Shown here piece by piece: positions 6,826 to 14,326 of a stretch of DNA of 15,460 nt. The position numbers and the translations under genes are program-made. This DNA comes from DASROJ01 sp035646975 (GTDB taxonomy: Bacteria; Acidobacteriota; Polarisedimenticolia; JACPZX01; DASXTC01). Numbering within the stretch: the stretch's first letter is position 1; every line of letters begins with the position of its first letter. The stretch covers positions 1 to 15,460 of the forward strand of contig DASROJ010000309.1 of the NCBI GenBank assembly GCA_035646975.1, given 5' to 3'. The notes under the pieces are model-generated. The model was given only the letters and a program-made list of their open reading frames with translations. It had not been told where the DNA came from and did no database searches.

Positions 6826-8550
6826 CAGGTTCCTGAGGAATCCGATCGGGCGCGGGTCGAGCAGGCCCTCGAGAACATCTGCCTCGGTCTCCTGCTGACA
6901 CTGCTGGTGATCGGCGGCCCCTTCGTGATCAAGTACCGGTCTGAAGGAGCGGTCCACTGGGGCTACTCCGCGCGATATCTCTACGGTGTGGTCATCCCGC
7001 TGGATCTCGTATCGCTGACGCTGGCCGCGCTGGCGCTGGCGAGGCAACGCCGCGCGGCCGTGCTGGCGAAGGTTCTGCCTCCTGCATTGCTCGAGACATT
7101 CCGTCCGGTGGTGGGCGCCTGCTTCCTGCTGGCCGGGGCGGCGTCGGTGGTCTACGGCTTTCTCGTCTCGGATGAATACGTCAGCCTGCTCATGATGATC
7201 GTGTTGCCCTGCGCGATCGCGCTGGGTTGGTCCATGACGACGGGCGCCGCCTCCGGCGGAGCGGGCCCCTCGCGCGCCAACCTGCTGCTGGCCTGCCTGC
7301 CCGTGCTGGTCGGGGGGATCCTCCTGTTCGCCGTGGAGATCCCGGGTCTGCTCGCCGGATCCCCCCTGGTGGTCTGGGGGGATGAGAGCACCTTCGCGAC
7401 GCTGTTCCCACGCGAAGCGCCCTACATCGGCCCCGGCGGACGGCTCAAGCCCGGTCTCGACGTCAGGATGCGCGCCCCCGAATACCCCAATGGCGCCCGG
7501 CTGGCCACCAACTCACAGGGATTTCGCAACCAGCGCGAGTTCGGCGCAAAGCCCGCCGCCGGCGAGCTTCGCCTGCTCAGCCTGGGTGATTCGTTCTCCA
7601 CCGGTTTCTGCGCCGAACAGGATCGGTTCTTCGGCTCGCTGCTGGAAAAACGACTGGCCTCGACCCGGCCCGGCGGCGAGGTGACCGTCATGAACGCGGA
7701 GGTGTCGGACCCGGCCTATGGTCTTTATTACCTGCAGCAGTTCGGCGTCCATTACCACCCGGAGATCGTGATCTACGGTCTGTCGGGAAACGACATGATG
7801 CAGGCCGAGCAGTTCAGCGGTGATGACCGTCTATTCAAGCTGGACGGACGGGGCAGACTCCTGCCCAACCCGGCGTTCGACCCGACGCTCGCAAGCGCGT
7901 GGGACCGCTACCGCGAGTTCGAGTATCCCGCCATGGGTTCCAGCGCGCCCTCCGCCCCCGGTGTTCTGGCGACGCTGCTCTCCAAGCTGGTGAGATTCCA
8001 TTTCTTTTCCGCGCTCACGGCAGCCGCGGAGCGCCAGCGCAGCCAGCCTGTCGACATGCCCGGCTATGCACAGCAGTACGAAAGTGCCGACGGACACAAG
8101 AGGTTCATCGACGGGTCGGCGAACCTCGGTTTTTTCTACCGGAAACGGCTCGAGCCGGTGGAGCGGATGTACGCGGCGGCATTCGAGCTCATCGAGGCGA
8201 TGGATCGGTCGGCTCGCGAGGGGGGCGCGCGATTCCTCCTGGTGATCTATCCCCAGCGGTACCAGGTGCAGCCGCGGGACTGGGAGGTCATGAGAAAACG
8301 ATGGAACCTGGACGACCTGGATTTCGATCTGGGCCTTGCGAATCGTCGCCTGGAGGAGTTCTGCCGCACGGAGGGGGTGGCCTGCTGTGACTTGATGGAG
8401 CCGTTCCGCCGGGCGGCCACCGGTCAGGACCTCTTTCTGCCCGGCGGCGACACGCATTTCAATCGTCATGGACACGAAGTGGCCGCCAGGGCGGTGGAAG
8501 AGTGTCTCATCCACGCCCCCGACCCGGAAAGGCTTCAGAGCGCCCGGTGA
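6817..8550 (+). CDS. Membrane protein with C-terminal SGNH hydrolase/acyltransferase-like domain
   Basis: The predicted 577-residue protein has an N-terminal membrane part with about five helices (near residues 21-38, 55-76, 97-117, 121-140 and 154-174). A C-terminal domain from about 250 has the SGNH layout: LLSLGDSFSTG with nucleophile S259, YGLSGNDMM with G324 and N325, and GDTHFNRHGHE with D545 and H547. The DTHF motif recalls the DTHW of AlgJ/AlgX-type O-acetyltransferases, so acetylation or deacetylation of a surface glycan is plausible but unproven. The C-terminal part probably faces the periplasm. The ATG at 6817 lacks a clear ribosome site. A TTG at 6787 overlaps the AKR stop and would add 10 residues. 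Translation may be coupled to the AKR gene. The domain call is sound; substrate unknown. Confidence 0.83.
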   Translation: MTRQVPEESDRARVEQALENICLGLLLTLLVIGGPFVIKYRSEGAVHWGYSARYLYGVVIPLDLVSLTLAALALARQRRAAVLAKVLPPALLETFRPVVGACFLLAGAASVVYGFLVSDEYVSLLMMIVLPCAIALGWSMTTGAASGGAGPSRANLLLACLPVLVGGILLFAVEIPGLLAGSPLVVWGDESTFATLFPREAPYIGPGGRLKPGLDVRMRAPEYPNGARLATNSQGFRNQREFGAKPAAGELRLLSLGDSFSTGFCAEQDRFFGSLLEKRLASTRPGGEVTVMNAEVSDPAYGLYYLQQFGVHYHPEIVIYGLSGNDMMQAEQFSGDDRLFKLDGRGRLLPNPAFDPTLASAWDRYREFEYPAMGSSAPSAPGVLATLLSKLVRFHFFSALTAAAERQRSQPVDMPGYAQQYESADGHKRFIDGSANLGFFYRKRLEPVERMYAAAFELIEAMDRSAREGGARFLLVIYPQRYQVQPRDWEVMRKRWNLDDLDFDLGLANRRLEEFCRTEGVACCDLMEPFRRAATGQDLFLPGGDTHFNRHGHEVAARAVEECLIHAPDPERLQSAR

Positions 8551-8559
8551 AGACCCGGG

Positions 8560-8589
8560 TTGATTAGACAGACCCCCATGGGGCATAAT
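8560..8589 (+). promoter_or_regulatory. Predicted promoter of the yicC-gmk-rpoZ-coaBC operon
   Basis: TTGATT (8560-8565, 4 of 6) and CATAAT (8584-8589, 5 of 6) are separated by 18 bases. Between them, at 8574-8583, lies the palindrome CCCCATGGGG. Transcription would start near 8596, leaving a leader of about 100 bases before yicC. It is the only reasonable promoter ahead of this operon. Confidence 0.5.
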
Positions 8590-8648
8590 CCCTCGTCACG
8601 AAAGAATGAAAGACCCGGCGCTGCACGAGCCCATTTGGCGGTGCCACG

Positions 8649-8668
8649 GCGCCGCGGTGCCGCGGCGC
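8649..8668 (+). other. GC-rich hairpin in the yicC leader
   Basis: GCGCCGCG and CGCGGCGC form a perfect 8-base stem around a GTGC loop. It ends 15 bases before the GAGG ribosome site (8684-8687) and 27 bases before the GTG start of yicC. No U-tract follows, so it is not a terminator. It might shape translation or RNA stability, or be a chance product of high GC. Confidence 0.45.
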
Positions 8669-8695
8669 TATCCACCCGAAACCGAGGCGGACCAG

Positions 8696-9601
8696 GTGAT
8701 CAAGAGCATGACGGGGTTTGGCCGGGGCGAGGCCTCGGCTGGCCCGTTCAGGGCTGCGGTCGAGGTCCGCAGCGTCAACCATCGTTTCGCCGATCTGAAG
8801 ATAAAGCTGCCCACCGAGCTGGCCGGGCTTGACCAGCTGCTCCATCAACGCATTCAGGGCCGGGTCAGCCGGGGACGGCTCGATGTCAACGTCAGCGTCT
8901 CGCGTGGCGCCGACGAAGCGCCCGGGATGGAGATCAACCGGCCGGTGGTTTCATCTTATGTGAAAGCCGCGGAGAGCCTCAAACAGGAGTTCGGGCTGGC
9001 GGGCGAAGTGACGATCCAGTCGATTCTTGGATTACCCGATGTCCTGAAGTCGCGGATTTCACCCGGAGCGGCGAGCCGGGAGGAGCAGGAAGCGGTCCTG
9101 GCCGCCTTCGACGCGGCGATGGCGGCGCACGACGCGATGCGCCTGGCGGAAGGAAAGATTCTCGCACGGGACATGGCCGGGCGAATCGAGGTGATACGCA
9201 AGCTGCAGGAGCGCATCGCCGAACGCGCTCCGAACATGCTCCCGCTGTACGTCAAGCGGCTCAAACAGCGGCTGGGCGAGCTGGACGGCGCCGGGGCGGG
9301 AGGCAACCGCAGGATCGAGATCGATGATTCGCGTCTCGCGCAGGAGGTCGCGCTGGTGGCCGATCGCTCGGACATCACCGAGGAGCTGGTGCGGCTGGCC
9401 GGTTACCTCGAGCAGCTGGCGGATCTTCTCGGCCAGGCGAGTGAGCCGATAGGCAAGAAGCTGGATTTCATCATGCAGGAGATGAACAGGGAAGCCAACA
9501 CGATCAATTCGAAGGCGATCGATCTCTCCATCTGCCAGGACGCCATCGACGTGAAGGCCGAGGTGGAGAAAATTCGAGAACAGGTCCAGAACATTGAGTA
9601 A
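8696..9601 (+). CDS. yicC: YicC family endoribonuclease
   Basis: YicC (YloC in Bacillus) is a conserved protein shown in E. coli to act as an endoribonuclease on small RNAs. The product has 301 residues, the usual size. It opens with IKSMTGFGRGEA, the family signature, followed by VEVRSVNHRFADLKIKLP at about 22-39 and GRVSRGRLDV. The C-terminal DUF1732 part holds EEVALVADRSDITEELVRL-like spacing and KLDFIMQEMNREANTINSK. GTG at 8696 is chosen because GAGG lies 8 bases ahead and family members start at this IKSMTGFG. An in-frame ATG at 8606 would add 30 residues that do not look like the family, and it crosses the hairpin. The 3' end overlaps gmk by 8 bases. Confidence 0.93.
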   Translation: MIKSMTGFGRGEASAGPFRAAVEVRSVNHRFADLKIKLPTELAGLDQLLHQRIQGRVSRGRLDVNVSVSRGADEAPGMEINRPVVSSYVKAAESLKQEFGLAGEVTIQSILGLPDVLKSRISPGAASREEQEAVLAAFDAAMAAHDAMRLAEGKILARDMAGRIEVIRKLQERIAERAPNMLPLYVKRLKQRLGELDGAGAGGNRRIEIDDSRLAQEVALVADRSDITEELVRLAGYLEQLADLLGQASEPIGKKLDFIMQEMNREANTINSKAIDLSICQDAIDVKAEVEKIREQVQNIE

Positions 9602-10211
9602 CCGGGACATCTTCGTCGTGACAGCTCCCTCGGGAACCGGAAAGACCACGCTGATTCGACGGCTGCTCGAGGATCTGCCGGACGTGGACTTCTCGGTTTC
9701 GTACACGACACGACCGATGCGGGCGGGAGAAAAAGAAGGCGTCGATTATCATTTCATCGGCCTGGAAGAGTTCGAGCGGATGGTGGCCGACGGCGAGTTC
9801 CTGGAGTGGGCCGAGGTTCACGGCCAGCGTTACGGCACCAGCGCGCGGCTCGTCGATGCCAGCCTGGCGCGCGGCCGGGACGTGCTGCTCGACGTGGACA
9901 CCCAGGGCGCCGCCAGCGTCAGAAGGCTTCGCGGGGAGTCCGTGCTGATCTTCATCCTGCCGCCCGATTTCGAGACGCTCAAGAAGCGGCTCACTGGACG
10001 GGGGCTCGAGCCGTTGCTGGACATCGAGCGCCGGGTACGCAACGCCCGCGCCGAAGTCGAGCGATGCTCGAAGTTCGACTATGTCGTGATCAACGAGTCG
10101 CTCGACGAGGCTCTGCTCCGGCTCGAGGCGATACTGCTTGCCCATCGCAGCCGGACGGACCGCCAGGCGGAGGCGTGCAGCCGGATACTGGCGAGCTTCC
10201 GCGCCGGTTGA
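9594..10211 (+). CDS. gmk: Guanylate kinase
   Basis: Gmk phosphorylates GMP to GDP with ATP, an essential step of guanine nucleotide supply. The product has 205 residues, as usual. The P-loop APSGTGKTTL is at 11-20. The GMP-binding segment SVSYTTRPMRAGEKEGVDYH is at about 34-53, and FLEWAEVHGQRYGTS at 69-83. VLLDVDTQGA follows, and the lid includes LKKRLTGRG. The start must be TTG at 9594, inside the last codons of yicC, with AGG about 9 bases upstream; no ATG or GTG lies before the P-loop strand. The overlap implies translational coupling to yicC. Confidence 0.97.
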   Translation: MSNRDIFVVTAPSGTGKTTLIRRLLEDLPDVDFSVSYTTRPMRAGEKEGVDYHFIGLEEFERMVADGEFLEWAEVHGQRYGTSARLVDASLARGRDVLLDVDTQGAASVRRLRGESVLIFILPPDFETLKKRLTGRGLEPLLDIERRVRNARAEVERCSKFDYVVINESLDEALLRLEAILLAHRSRTDRQAEACSRILASFRAG

Positions 10212-10247
10212 ACGGAAAGATTGAAACGAGGAGCAACAGGAGGTCTG

Positions 10248-10493
10248 ATGAGAATACTCCAGTATCCCGACAACATGATGAGCAAGTTCAAGTTCGTGGC
10301 CGTCGCCGGCCACAGGTGCCGCCAGCTGCAGAAAGGGGCGACACCACGCCTGAACTCCCGCTCCAAGAAGTTCACCACCGTGGCGCAGGAGGAAGTGCTC
10401 GCGGACCTGGTGCCCTATTACGACGGACCGCCGCCGGTGGTGGTGGATGGCGCGGAGATCGAGGTCGCTCCGGAGGTGGGCGCGCCCGAGTAG
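10248..10493 (+). CDS. rpoZ: DNA-directed RNA polymerase omega subunit
   Basis: Omega helps assemble and stabilise the beta' subunit of RNA polymerase. The product has 81 residues. Its core, SKFKFVAVAGHRCRQLQKGA (12-31), then TPRLNSRSKKFTTVAQEEVL, matches the family pattern in which an Arg/Gln-Leu-x-x-Gly-Ala helix is followed by a K-TTxAxEE motif. The C-terminus is a short acidic, Val-rich tail. ATG at 10248 has AGGAGG four bases upstream; a TTG at 10221 would add nine residues and is less likely. The gene lies 36 bases after gmk and 33 bases before coaBC, its normal neighbours in many bacteria. Confidence 0.93.
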   Translation: MRILQYPDNMMSKFKFVAVAGHRCRQLQKGATPRLNSRSKKFTTVAQEEVLADLVPYYDGPPPVVVDGAEIEVAPEVGAPE

Positions 10494-10526
10494 CGGCGGC
10501 TGCCTTTTCGCGCAGAGGAAGCCAGC

Positions 10527-11771
10527 ATGCAGGTCGTGCTCGGAGTCACCGGTGGCATCGCCGCCTACAAGGCCGCGGAGATCGTTCGCGCGCTGCAGCG
10601 CGAAGGAGCGCAGGTCACCGTCGTCATGACCGCGCATGCGGCCGAGTTCGTCACCCCCCTGACATTGCAGACGCTGTCAGGCCGCAGGGTGATCACCTCG
10701 CAATTCGGATCGTGGCAAGCCGCCGATCCGGCTGATGTGGAGCACATCGGCCTGGCGCGCAACTGCGACCTGCTGCTGGTGGCCCCGGCCACGGCAGGGA
10801 CGATCGGCAGGATGGCGGCGGGGCTCGCCGATGATTTTCTTTCCACCTTCATCCTGGCGGTGACCTGCCCGGTCGCCATCGCGCCGGCCATGAATACGAG
10901 GATGTGGGAGCATCCCGCCGTCCAGGAGAACATCGGACGACTCAAAGCCAGGGGCGTGCACGTCCTCGGACCCGACACGGGGCCGCTGGCCTCGCGATCC
11001 GAGGGAAGCGGAGTCGGGCGCATGGCCAATCCCGAGGAGATCGTGGCCCATGCCCTCGCGATCGTCCGCGATGCGCGCGGCGCCGGCGCGGGTGACTCGC
11101 CGGGCGCGCGGTCTCTCGAGGGGAAACGGGTTCTGGTCACGGCCGGCCCGACGCGCGAGATGATCGATCCGGTCCGATACCTGTCCAACCCGTCCACCGG
11201 GAAGATGGGTTTTGCCATTGCCGAAGCGGCCCGTGATCTCGGCGCGCGGGTGGTGCTGGTCTCGGGGCCGACCCACCTGCCGGATCCCGCGGGCATTACG
11301 ATGGTTCGCGTCGCATCCGCCCAGCAGATGCGAGATGCCGTGATCGGGCGTGCCGACGGAGCCGGCGCCTCCGATGTCGTCGTGATGGCGGCTGCCGTGT
11401 CGGACTTCCGGGCGGTGACCCCCGAACGACACAAGGTGAAGAAGGATCAGGCCGCTCTCCAGGTGTCGTTCGAGCGCACGCCCGACATCCTGGCGGAGAT
11501 CGGCGGCCTGCCCGGAAAGCGTTTTCTGGTGGGGTTCGCGGCGGAAACCGACGACCTGGTCGCCAACGCGCGACGCAAGATGAAGCACAAGCGGCTCGAT
11601 CTGATCGTCGCCAACAGCGTTGCCGCCGAGGCCACCGACAGTGGATTCGGCTCCGACTCCAACGAGGTGGTGGTGCTGGAGCCGGAGGCGCAGGAGCAGC
11701 GCTGGCCGGTCATGAGCAAGAAGGAAGTGGCGCACAGATTGATGGACCTGATCGCCCGGAGGCTCCCGTGA
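10527..11771 (+). CDS. coaBC: Bifunctional phosphopantothenoylcysteine decarboxylase / phosphopantothenate-cysteine ligase
   Basis: CoaBC makes 4'-phosphopantetheine in coenzyme A synthesis: CoaB joins cysteine to phosphopantothenate and CoaC, an FMN enzyme, decarboxylates the product. The protein has 414 residues. CoaC covers about 1-185, with GVTGGIAAYKAAEIVR at 6-21, the catalytic H73 in VEHIGLA and PAMNTRMWEHPAV at 120-132 (N123). CoaB covers about 197-414, with VTAGPTREMIDPVRYLSNPS (204-223), STGKMG, MAAAVSDF (287-294) and KVKK (303-306). The flap where a catalytic Cys normally sits (ACGD-like) reads LASRSEGSGVGRM (154-166), with Ser where Cys is expected and about two extra residues. 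GAGGA precedes the ATG by 7 bases. The gene overlaps the uracil-DNA glycosylase by 4 bases. Confidence 0.95.
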   Translation: MQVVLGVTGGIAAYKAAEIVRALQREGAQVTVVMTAHAAEFVTPLTLQTLSGRRVITSQFGSWQAADPADVEHIGLARNCDLLLVAPATAGTIGRMAAGLADDFLSTFILAVTCPVAIAPAMNTRMWEHPAVQENIGRLKARGVHVLGPDTGPLASRSEGSGVGRMANPEEIVAHALAIVRDARGAGAGDSPGARSLEGKRVLVTAGPTREMIDPVRYLSNPSTGKMGFAIAEAARDLGARVVLVSGPTHLPDPAGITMVRVASAQQMRDAVIGRADGAGASDVVVMAAAVSDFRAVTPERHKVKKDQAALQVSFERTPDILAEIGGLPGKRFLVGFAAETDDLVANARRKMKHKRLDLIVANSVAAEATDSGFGSDSNEVVVLEPEAQEQRWPVMSKKEVAHRLMDLIARRLP

Positions 11772-12577
11772 GTCGGATCGAAATCGATAGTGACGATGAG
11801 GCAGCGGGTGCAGATGGCGTCGAGCGTGTCGATGGAGTCAATCGTGTGGATGACCTGAGAGATCAGGTGTTGAGACACCTGCGGTTCTACCAGGAGATGG
11901 GCGTGTCGGCTCTGGACCTCGGCAGGACTCCGGCGTCCGGTGCGCAAGACCCGCCTGCGTCGACACCGACCGCCGACCCGCAGGTTCGATCCGGCCGCAC
12001 GCCCGCCGGCACGGTATCCACCGCGGCGGCCGACCTGGAGGCGCTGCGCACCGGGACCATCGGCGACTGCAGACGGTGCAAACTGTGCGACGGCCGGGCG
12101 AACATCGTGTTCGGGGACGGCAGCGCGCTGGCGCGTCTGATGTTCGTGGGGGAGGGCCCGGGCGCCGACGAGGATCGGCAGGGATTGCCGTTCGTGGGGC
12201 GTGCGGGACAGCTTCTCAACAAGATCATCGAGGCGATGGGACTCCGTCGCGAACAGGTGTATATCGCCAACGTGGTGAAATGCCGGCCACCGGACAACAG
12301 GACGCCGCAGCCCGACGAGGTCGCCGCCTGCACACCGTTCCTGTTCCGGCAGATCGAAATCATCGCGCCGGCCGTGATCGTCGCGCTGGGATCGCCCGCG
12401 ACACAGGCGCTGCTGGAAACCTCGGCCGGCATCACCAAGCTGAGAGGGTCCTTCCGGGAATTCAGGGGCATCCCGGTCATGCCGACCTTCCATCCGGCGT
12501 ACCTCCTGCGAAACCCCGCCGCCAAGAAAGAAGTCTGGGACGACATGCAGAAAGTCATGACGCTGCTTCAAACATGA
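11768..12577 (+). CDS. Family 4 uracil-DNA glycosylase (iron-sulfur type)
   Basis: The enzyme removes uracil from DNA in base excision repair. The product has 269 residues; the catalytic part is about 95-269. The 4Fe-4S ligands are probably C101 and C104 (CRRC), C172 (VKCRPPDNRTP) and C188 (ACTPF). Catalytic motif 1, GEGPGADEDRQGLPFVGRAG, spans 128-147, and the DNA-binding motif HPAYLLRNP spans 242-250. The first 95 residues are a low-complexity, Pro/Thr-rich extension after a short charged helix; such extensions occur in some family-4 proteins. GTG at 11768 overlaps the coaBC stop (GTGA), so translation is coupled. A tandem 18-base duplication (11814-11849) codes for DGVERV-DGVNRV near the N-terminus. 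Confidence 0.94.
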   Translation: MSRIEIDSDDEAAGADGVERVDGVNRVDDLRDQVLRHLRFYQEMGVSALDLGRTPASGAQDPPASTPTADPQVRSGRTPAGTVSTAAADLEALRTGTIGDCRRCKLCDGRANIVFGDGSALARLMFVGEGPGADEDRQGLPFVGRAGQLLNKIIEAMGLRREQVYIANVVKCRPPDNRTPQPDEVAACTPFLFRQIEIIAPAVIVALGSPATQALLETSAGITKLRGSFREFRGIPVMPTFHPAYLLRNPAAKKEVWDDMQKVMTLLQT

Positions 12578-12590
12578 ACGAGGGGGAATG

Positions 12591-13205
12591 ATGTTCGGGT
12601 TTCTGTCCAACGACAAGGCGTTTTTCGACATCTTCGCGGACATGGCCGACAAGATCAACGAGGCCGCCGGGCTGCTCAAAGCCATGGTCGAAACCGCCGA
12701 GCGTCCCGAGGAATACGCCGCGCGTATCAAGCATGTCGAGCATCAGTGCGACGAGCTGACCCACAACCTGGTCCGGAAGCTCAATTCCACGTTCATCACA
12801 CCGCTCGATCGCGAGGACATCCACGATCTGGCGGTGAAGCTCGACGACGTGGTCGACCTGATCGACTCCACCGCCGATCGGATGGTGGCGTTTCGTATCA
12901 AGGGCACATCGGTGGAAGTCCACGGTCTGACGGACGTCCTGCGACGTCAGACCGAGGTGATCAAGCTGGCCGTGACAAACCTGGGCAGGACCGACAAGAT
13001 TCTCGACCGTTGCATCGAGATCCATTCGCTGGAAAACGAGGGGGATCGGCTGTTCCACAAGGGTCTCGTGAGGCTGTTCTCGGAGGTCAAGGATCCGATC
13101 GAGCTGCTCAAGCAGAAGGAAATCATCGAGAAGATCGAGCATGCCACCGACCGCTGCGAGGACGTGGCCAACGTTCTCGAAGGGATCATGCTGAAGAACG
13201 CCTGA
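12591..13205 (+). CDS. DUF47 / PhoU-like protein (Pit accessory family)
   Basis: An all-helical protein of 204 residues resembling the DUF47 family, relatives of PhoU that often sit beside Pit phosphate transporters and are thought to regulate them. It begins MFGFLSNDKAFFDIFADMAD, a typical family start. It has PhoU-like acidic helices with HVEHQCDELTHNL, FITPLDREDIHDLAVKLDDV and the second-half repeat IHSLENEGDRLFHK, ending EKIEHATDRCEDVANVLEGI. The ExxxD motifs are known metal sites in PhoU proteins. The second of two adjacent ATGs (12591) is preferred because GAGG at 12580-12583 is 7 bases before it; 12588 is the alternative. It lies 13 bases after the glycosylase gene and converges on a Pit gene 15 bases away. 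Confidence 0.92.
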   Translation: MFGFLSNDKAFFDIFADMADKINEAAGLLKAMVETAERPEEYAARIKHVEHQCDELTHNLVRKLNSTFITPLDREDIHDLAVKLDDVVDLIDSTADRMVAFRIKGTSVEVHGLTDVLRRQTEVIKLAVTNLGRTDKILDRCIEIHSLENEGDRLFHKGLVRLFSEVKDPIELLKQKEIIEKIEHATDRCEDVANVLEGIMLKNA

Positions 13206-13220
13206 GGCGACGGCGCGGGG

Positions 13221-14225
13221 TCATGCTGGAAACCAGCCCAGCTTCAGGACCAGGAAGTAGCTCAGCGCCGAGACCGCCGCCGCGGCCGGAATGGTCAGGA
13301 TCCAGGCCCAGACGATGTTGCCGGCCACTCCCCAGCGCACGGCGGAAAGACGCGTGGTGGCGCCCACGCCCACGATCGACCCGGTTATCGTATGGGTGGT
13401 GGAAACGGGGATTCCACCGATGGCGGCTCCGATAATGGTGATGGCGCCGGCTGTCTCCGCGGCGAAACCGCCGACCGGCCTGAGCTTCGTGATTCGCTGA
13501 CCCATCGTCTTCACGATCCGCCAGCCCCCGCACATCGTTCCCGCCGCGATGGCCGCATGACAGAGCAGGATGACCCAGTAGGGGACGTCGAACGTCTTGA
13601 GATAACCGTTGGCCACCAGCAGGCCGGTGATGATCCCCATCGTCTTCTGGGCGTCGTTGGTGCCGTGCCCGAGGCTGTAGGCTCCGGCCGAGAGCAGCTG
13701 GAGCTTTCGGAACCAGCGGTCGACCCGCCCGGGTGTTGCATTGCGACAGACGATGTTGATCAGCGTCATGATCCCGAACCCGAGGACCAGGCCGATGGCC
13801 GGCGACAGGAAGATGAAGAGAACGGTTTTCGTCCAGCCTGAGACGATGATCGACGAGATGCCGGCCTTCGCCACCGCGGCGCCGGCATAACCGCCGATCA
13901 GCGCGTGGGAGGAGCTCGACGGGATTCCGTAGTACCAGGTGAGCAGGTCCCAGAAGATGGCGCCGATGAGACCCGCCATGATGACATGATTGTCCACGAC
14001 CTGGACATCGATGAGGCCCTTGCCGATCGTCTTGGCCACCGCGGTGCCGAAGGTGAAAGCGGCGATGAAATTGAACAGGGCCGCCCAGGCGACGGCCACG
14101 GCCGGTGTGAGCACCCGGGTCGACACGACGGTGGCGATGGAGTTGGCCGCGTCATGGAACCCGTTGATGAAGTCGAAGGCGAGCGCGACGATGATGGCGA
14201 AAACGAGAAAATGATACGGTTGCAC
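13221..14225 (-). CDS. Inorganic phosphate transporter, PiT family
   Basis: This is a low-affinity, cation-coupled inorganic phosphate transporter of the inner membrane. The protein of 334 residues is very hydrophobic, with about ten membrane helices. The two PiT signature repeats are clear: FDFINGFHDAANSIATVVST (18-36) and SLGHGTNDAQKTMGIITG (184-201). Conserved SSSHALIGG (104-112) and PVSTTHTITGSIVG (273-286) mark the two inverted halves. The start is GTG at 14225, with GGAGGAGG 8 bases upstream; upstream in-frame codons encode non-hydrophobic sequence and are rejected. It converges on the DUF47 gene with a 15-base gap rather than being co-transcribed with it, as is more common. It has its own predicted promoter at 14327-14356. 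Confidence 0.95.
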   Translation of the reverse strand: MQPYHFLVFAIIVALAFDFINGFHDAANSIATVVSTRVLTPAVAVAWAALFNFIAAFTFGTAVAKTIGKGLIDVQVVDNHVIMAGLIGAIFWDLLTWYYGIPSSSSHALIGGYAGAAVAKAGISSIIVSGWTKTVLFIFLSPAIGLVLGFGIMTLINIVCRNATPGRVDRWFRKLQLLSAGAYSLGHGTNDAQKTMGIITGLLVANGYLKTFDVPYWVILLCHAAIAAGTMCGGWRIVKTMGQRITKLRPVGGFAAETAGAITIIGAAIGGIPVSTTHTITGSIVGVGATTRLSAVRWGVAGNIVWAWILTIPAAAAVSALSYFLVLKLGWFPA

Positions 14226-14326
14226 GGTCGCTGCCTCCTCCCGCCAGCCATCCGCCAGAGGACGGCCGCGGGGCGCAAGCCACCCGGTTGACCGATGTTC
14301 GTGCCGCCAGCCCTGAACGAGCGCGG

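Noticed and set aside
8543..8559. CCCGG/CCGGG inverted repeat around the SGNH stop codon as a terminator
   Set aside because: Only a 5-base stem with a 7-base loop and no T-tract after it; it also borders the -35 of the next promoter.
8606..8695. 30-residue N-terminal extension of YicC from ATG 8606
   Set aside because: YicC proteins begin at the IKSMTGFG motif, and GTG 8696 has a properly spaced GAGG; the extension crosses the leader hairpin.
9504..10637. Long minus-strand open frame opposite gmk, rpoZ and part of coaBC
   Set aside because: It is antisense to three well-identified genes, has no domain signature and crosses their boundaries; a GC-driven artefact.
13225..13237. GCTGG-AAA-CCAGC hairpin at the convergent DUF47/Pit ends as a bidirectional terminator
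   Set aside because: The stem is short, lies inside the Pit coding end, and has no T-run on either side.
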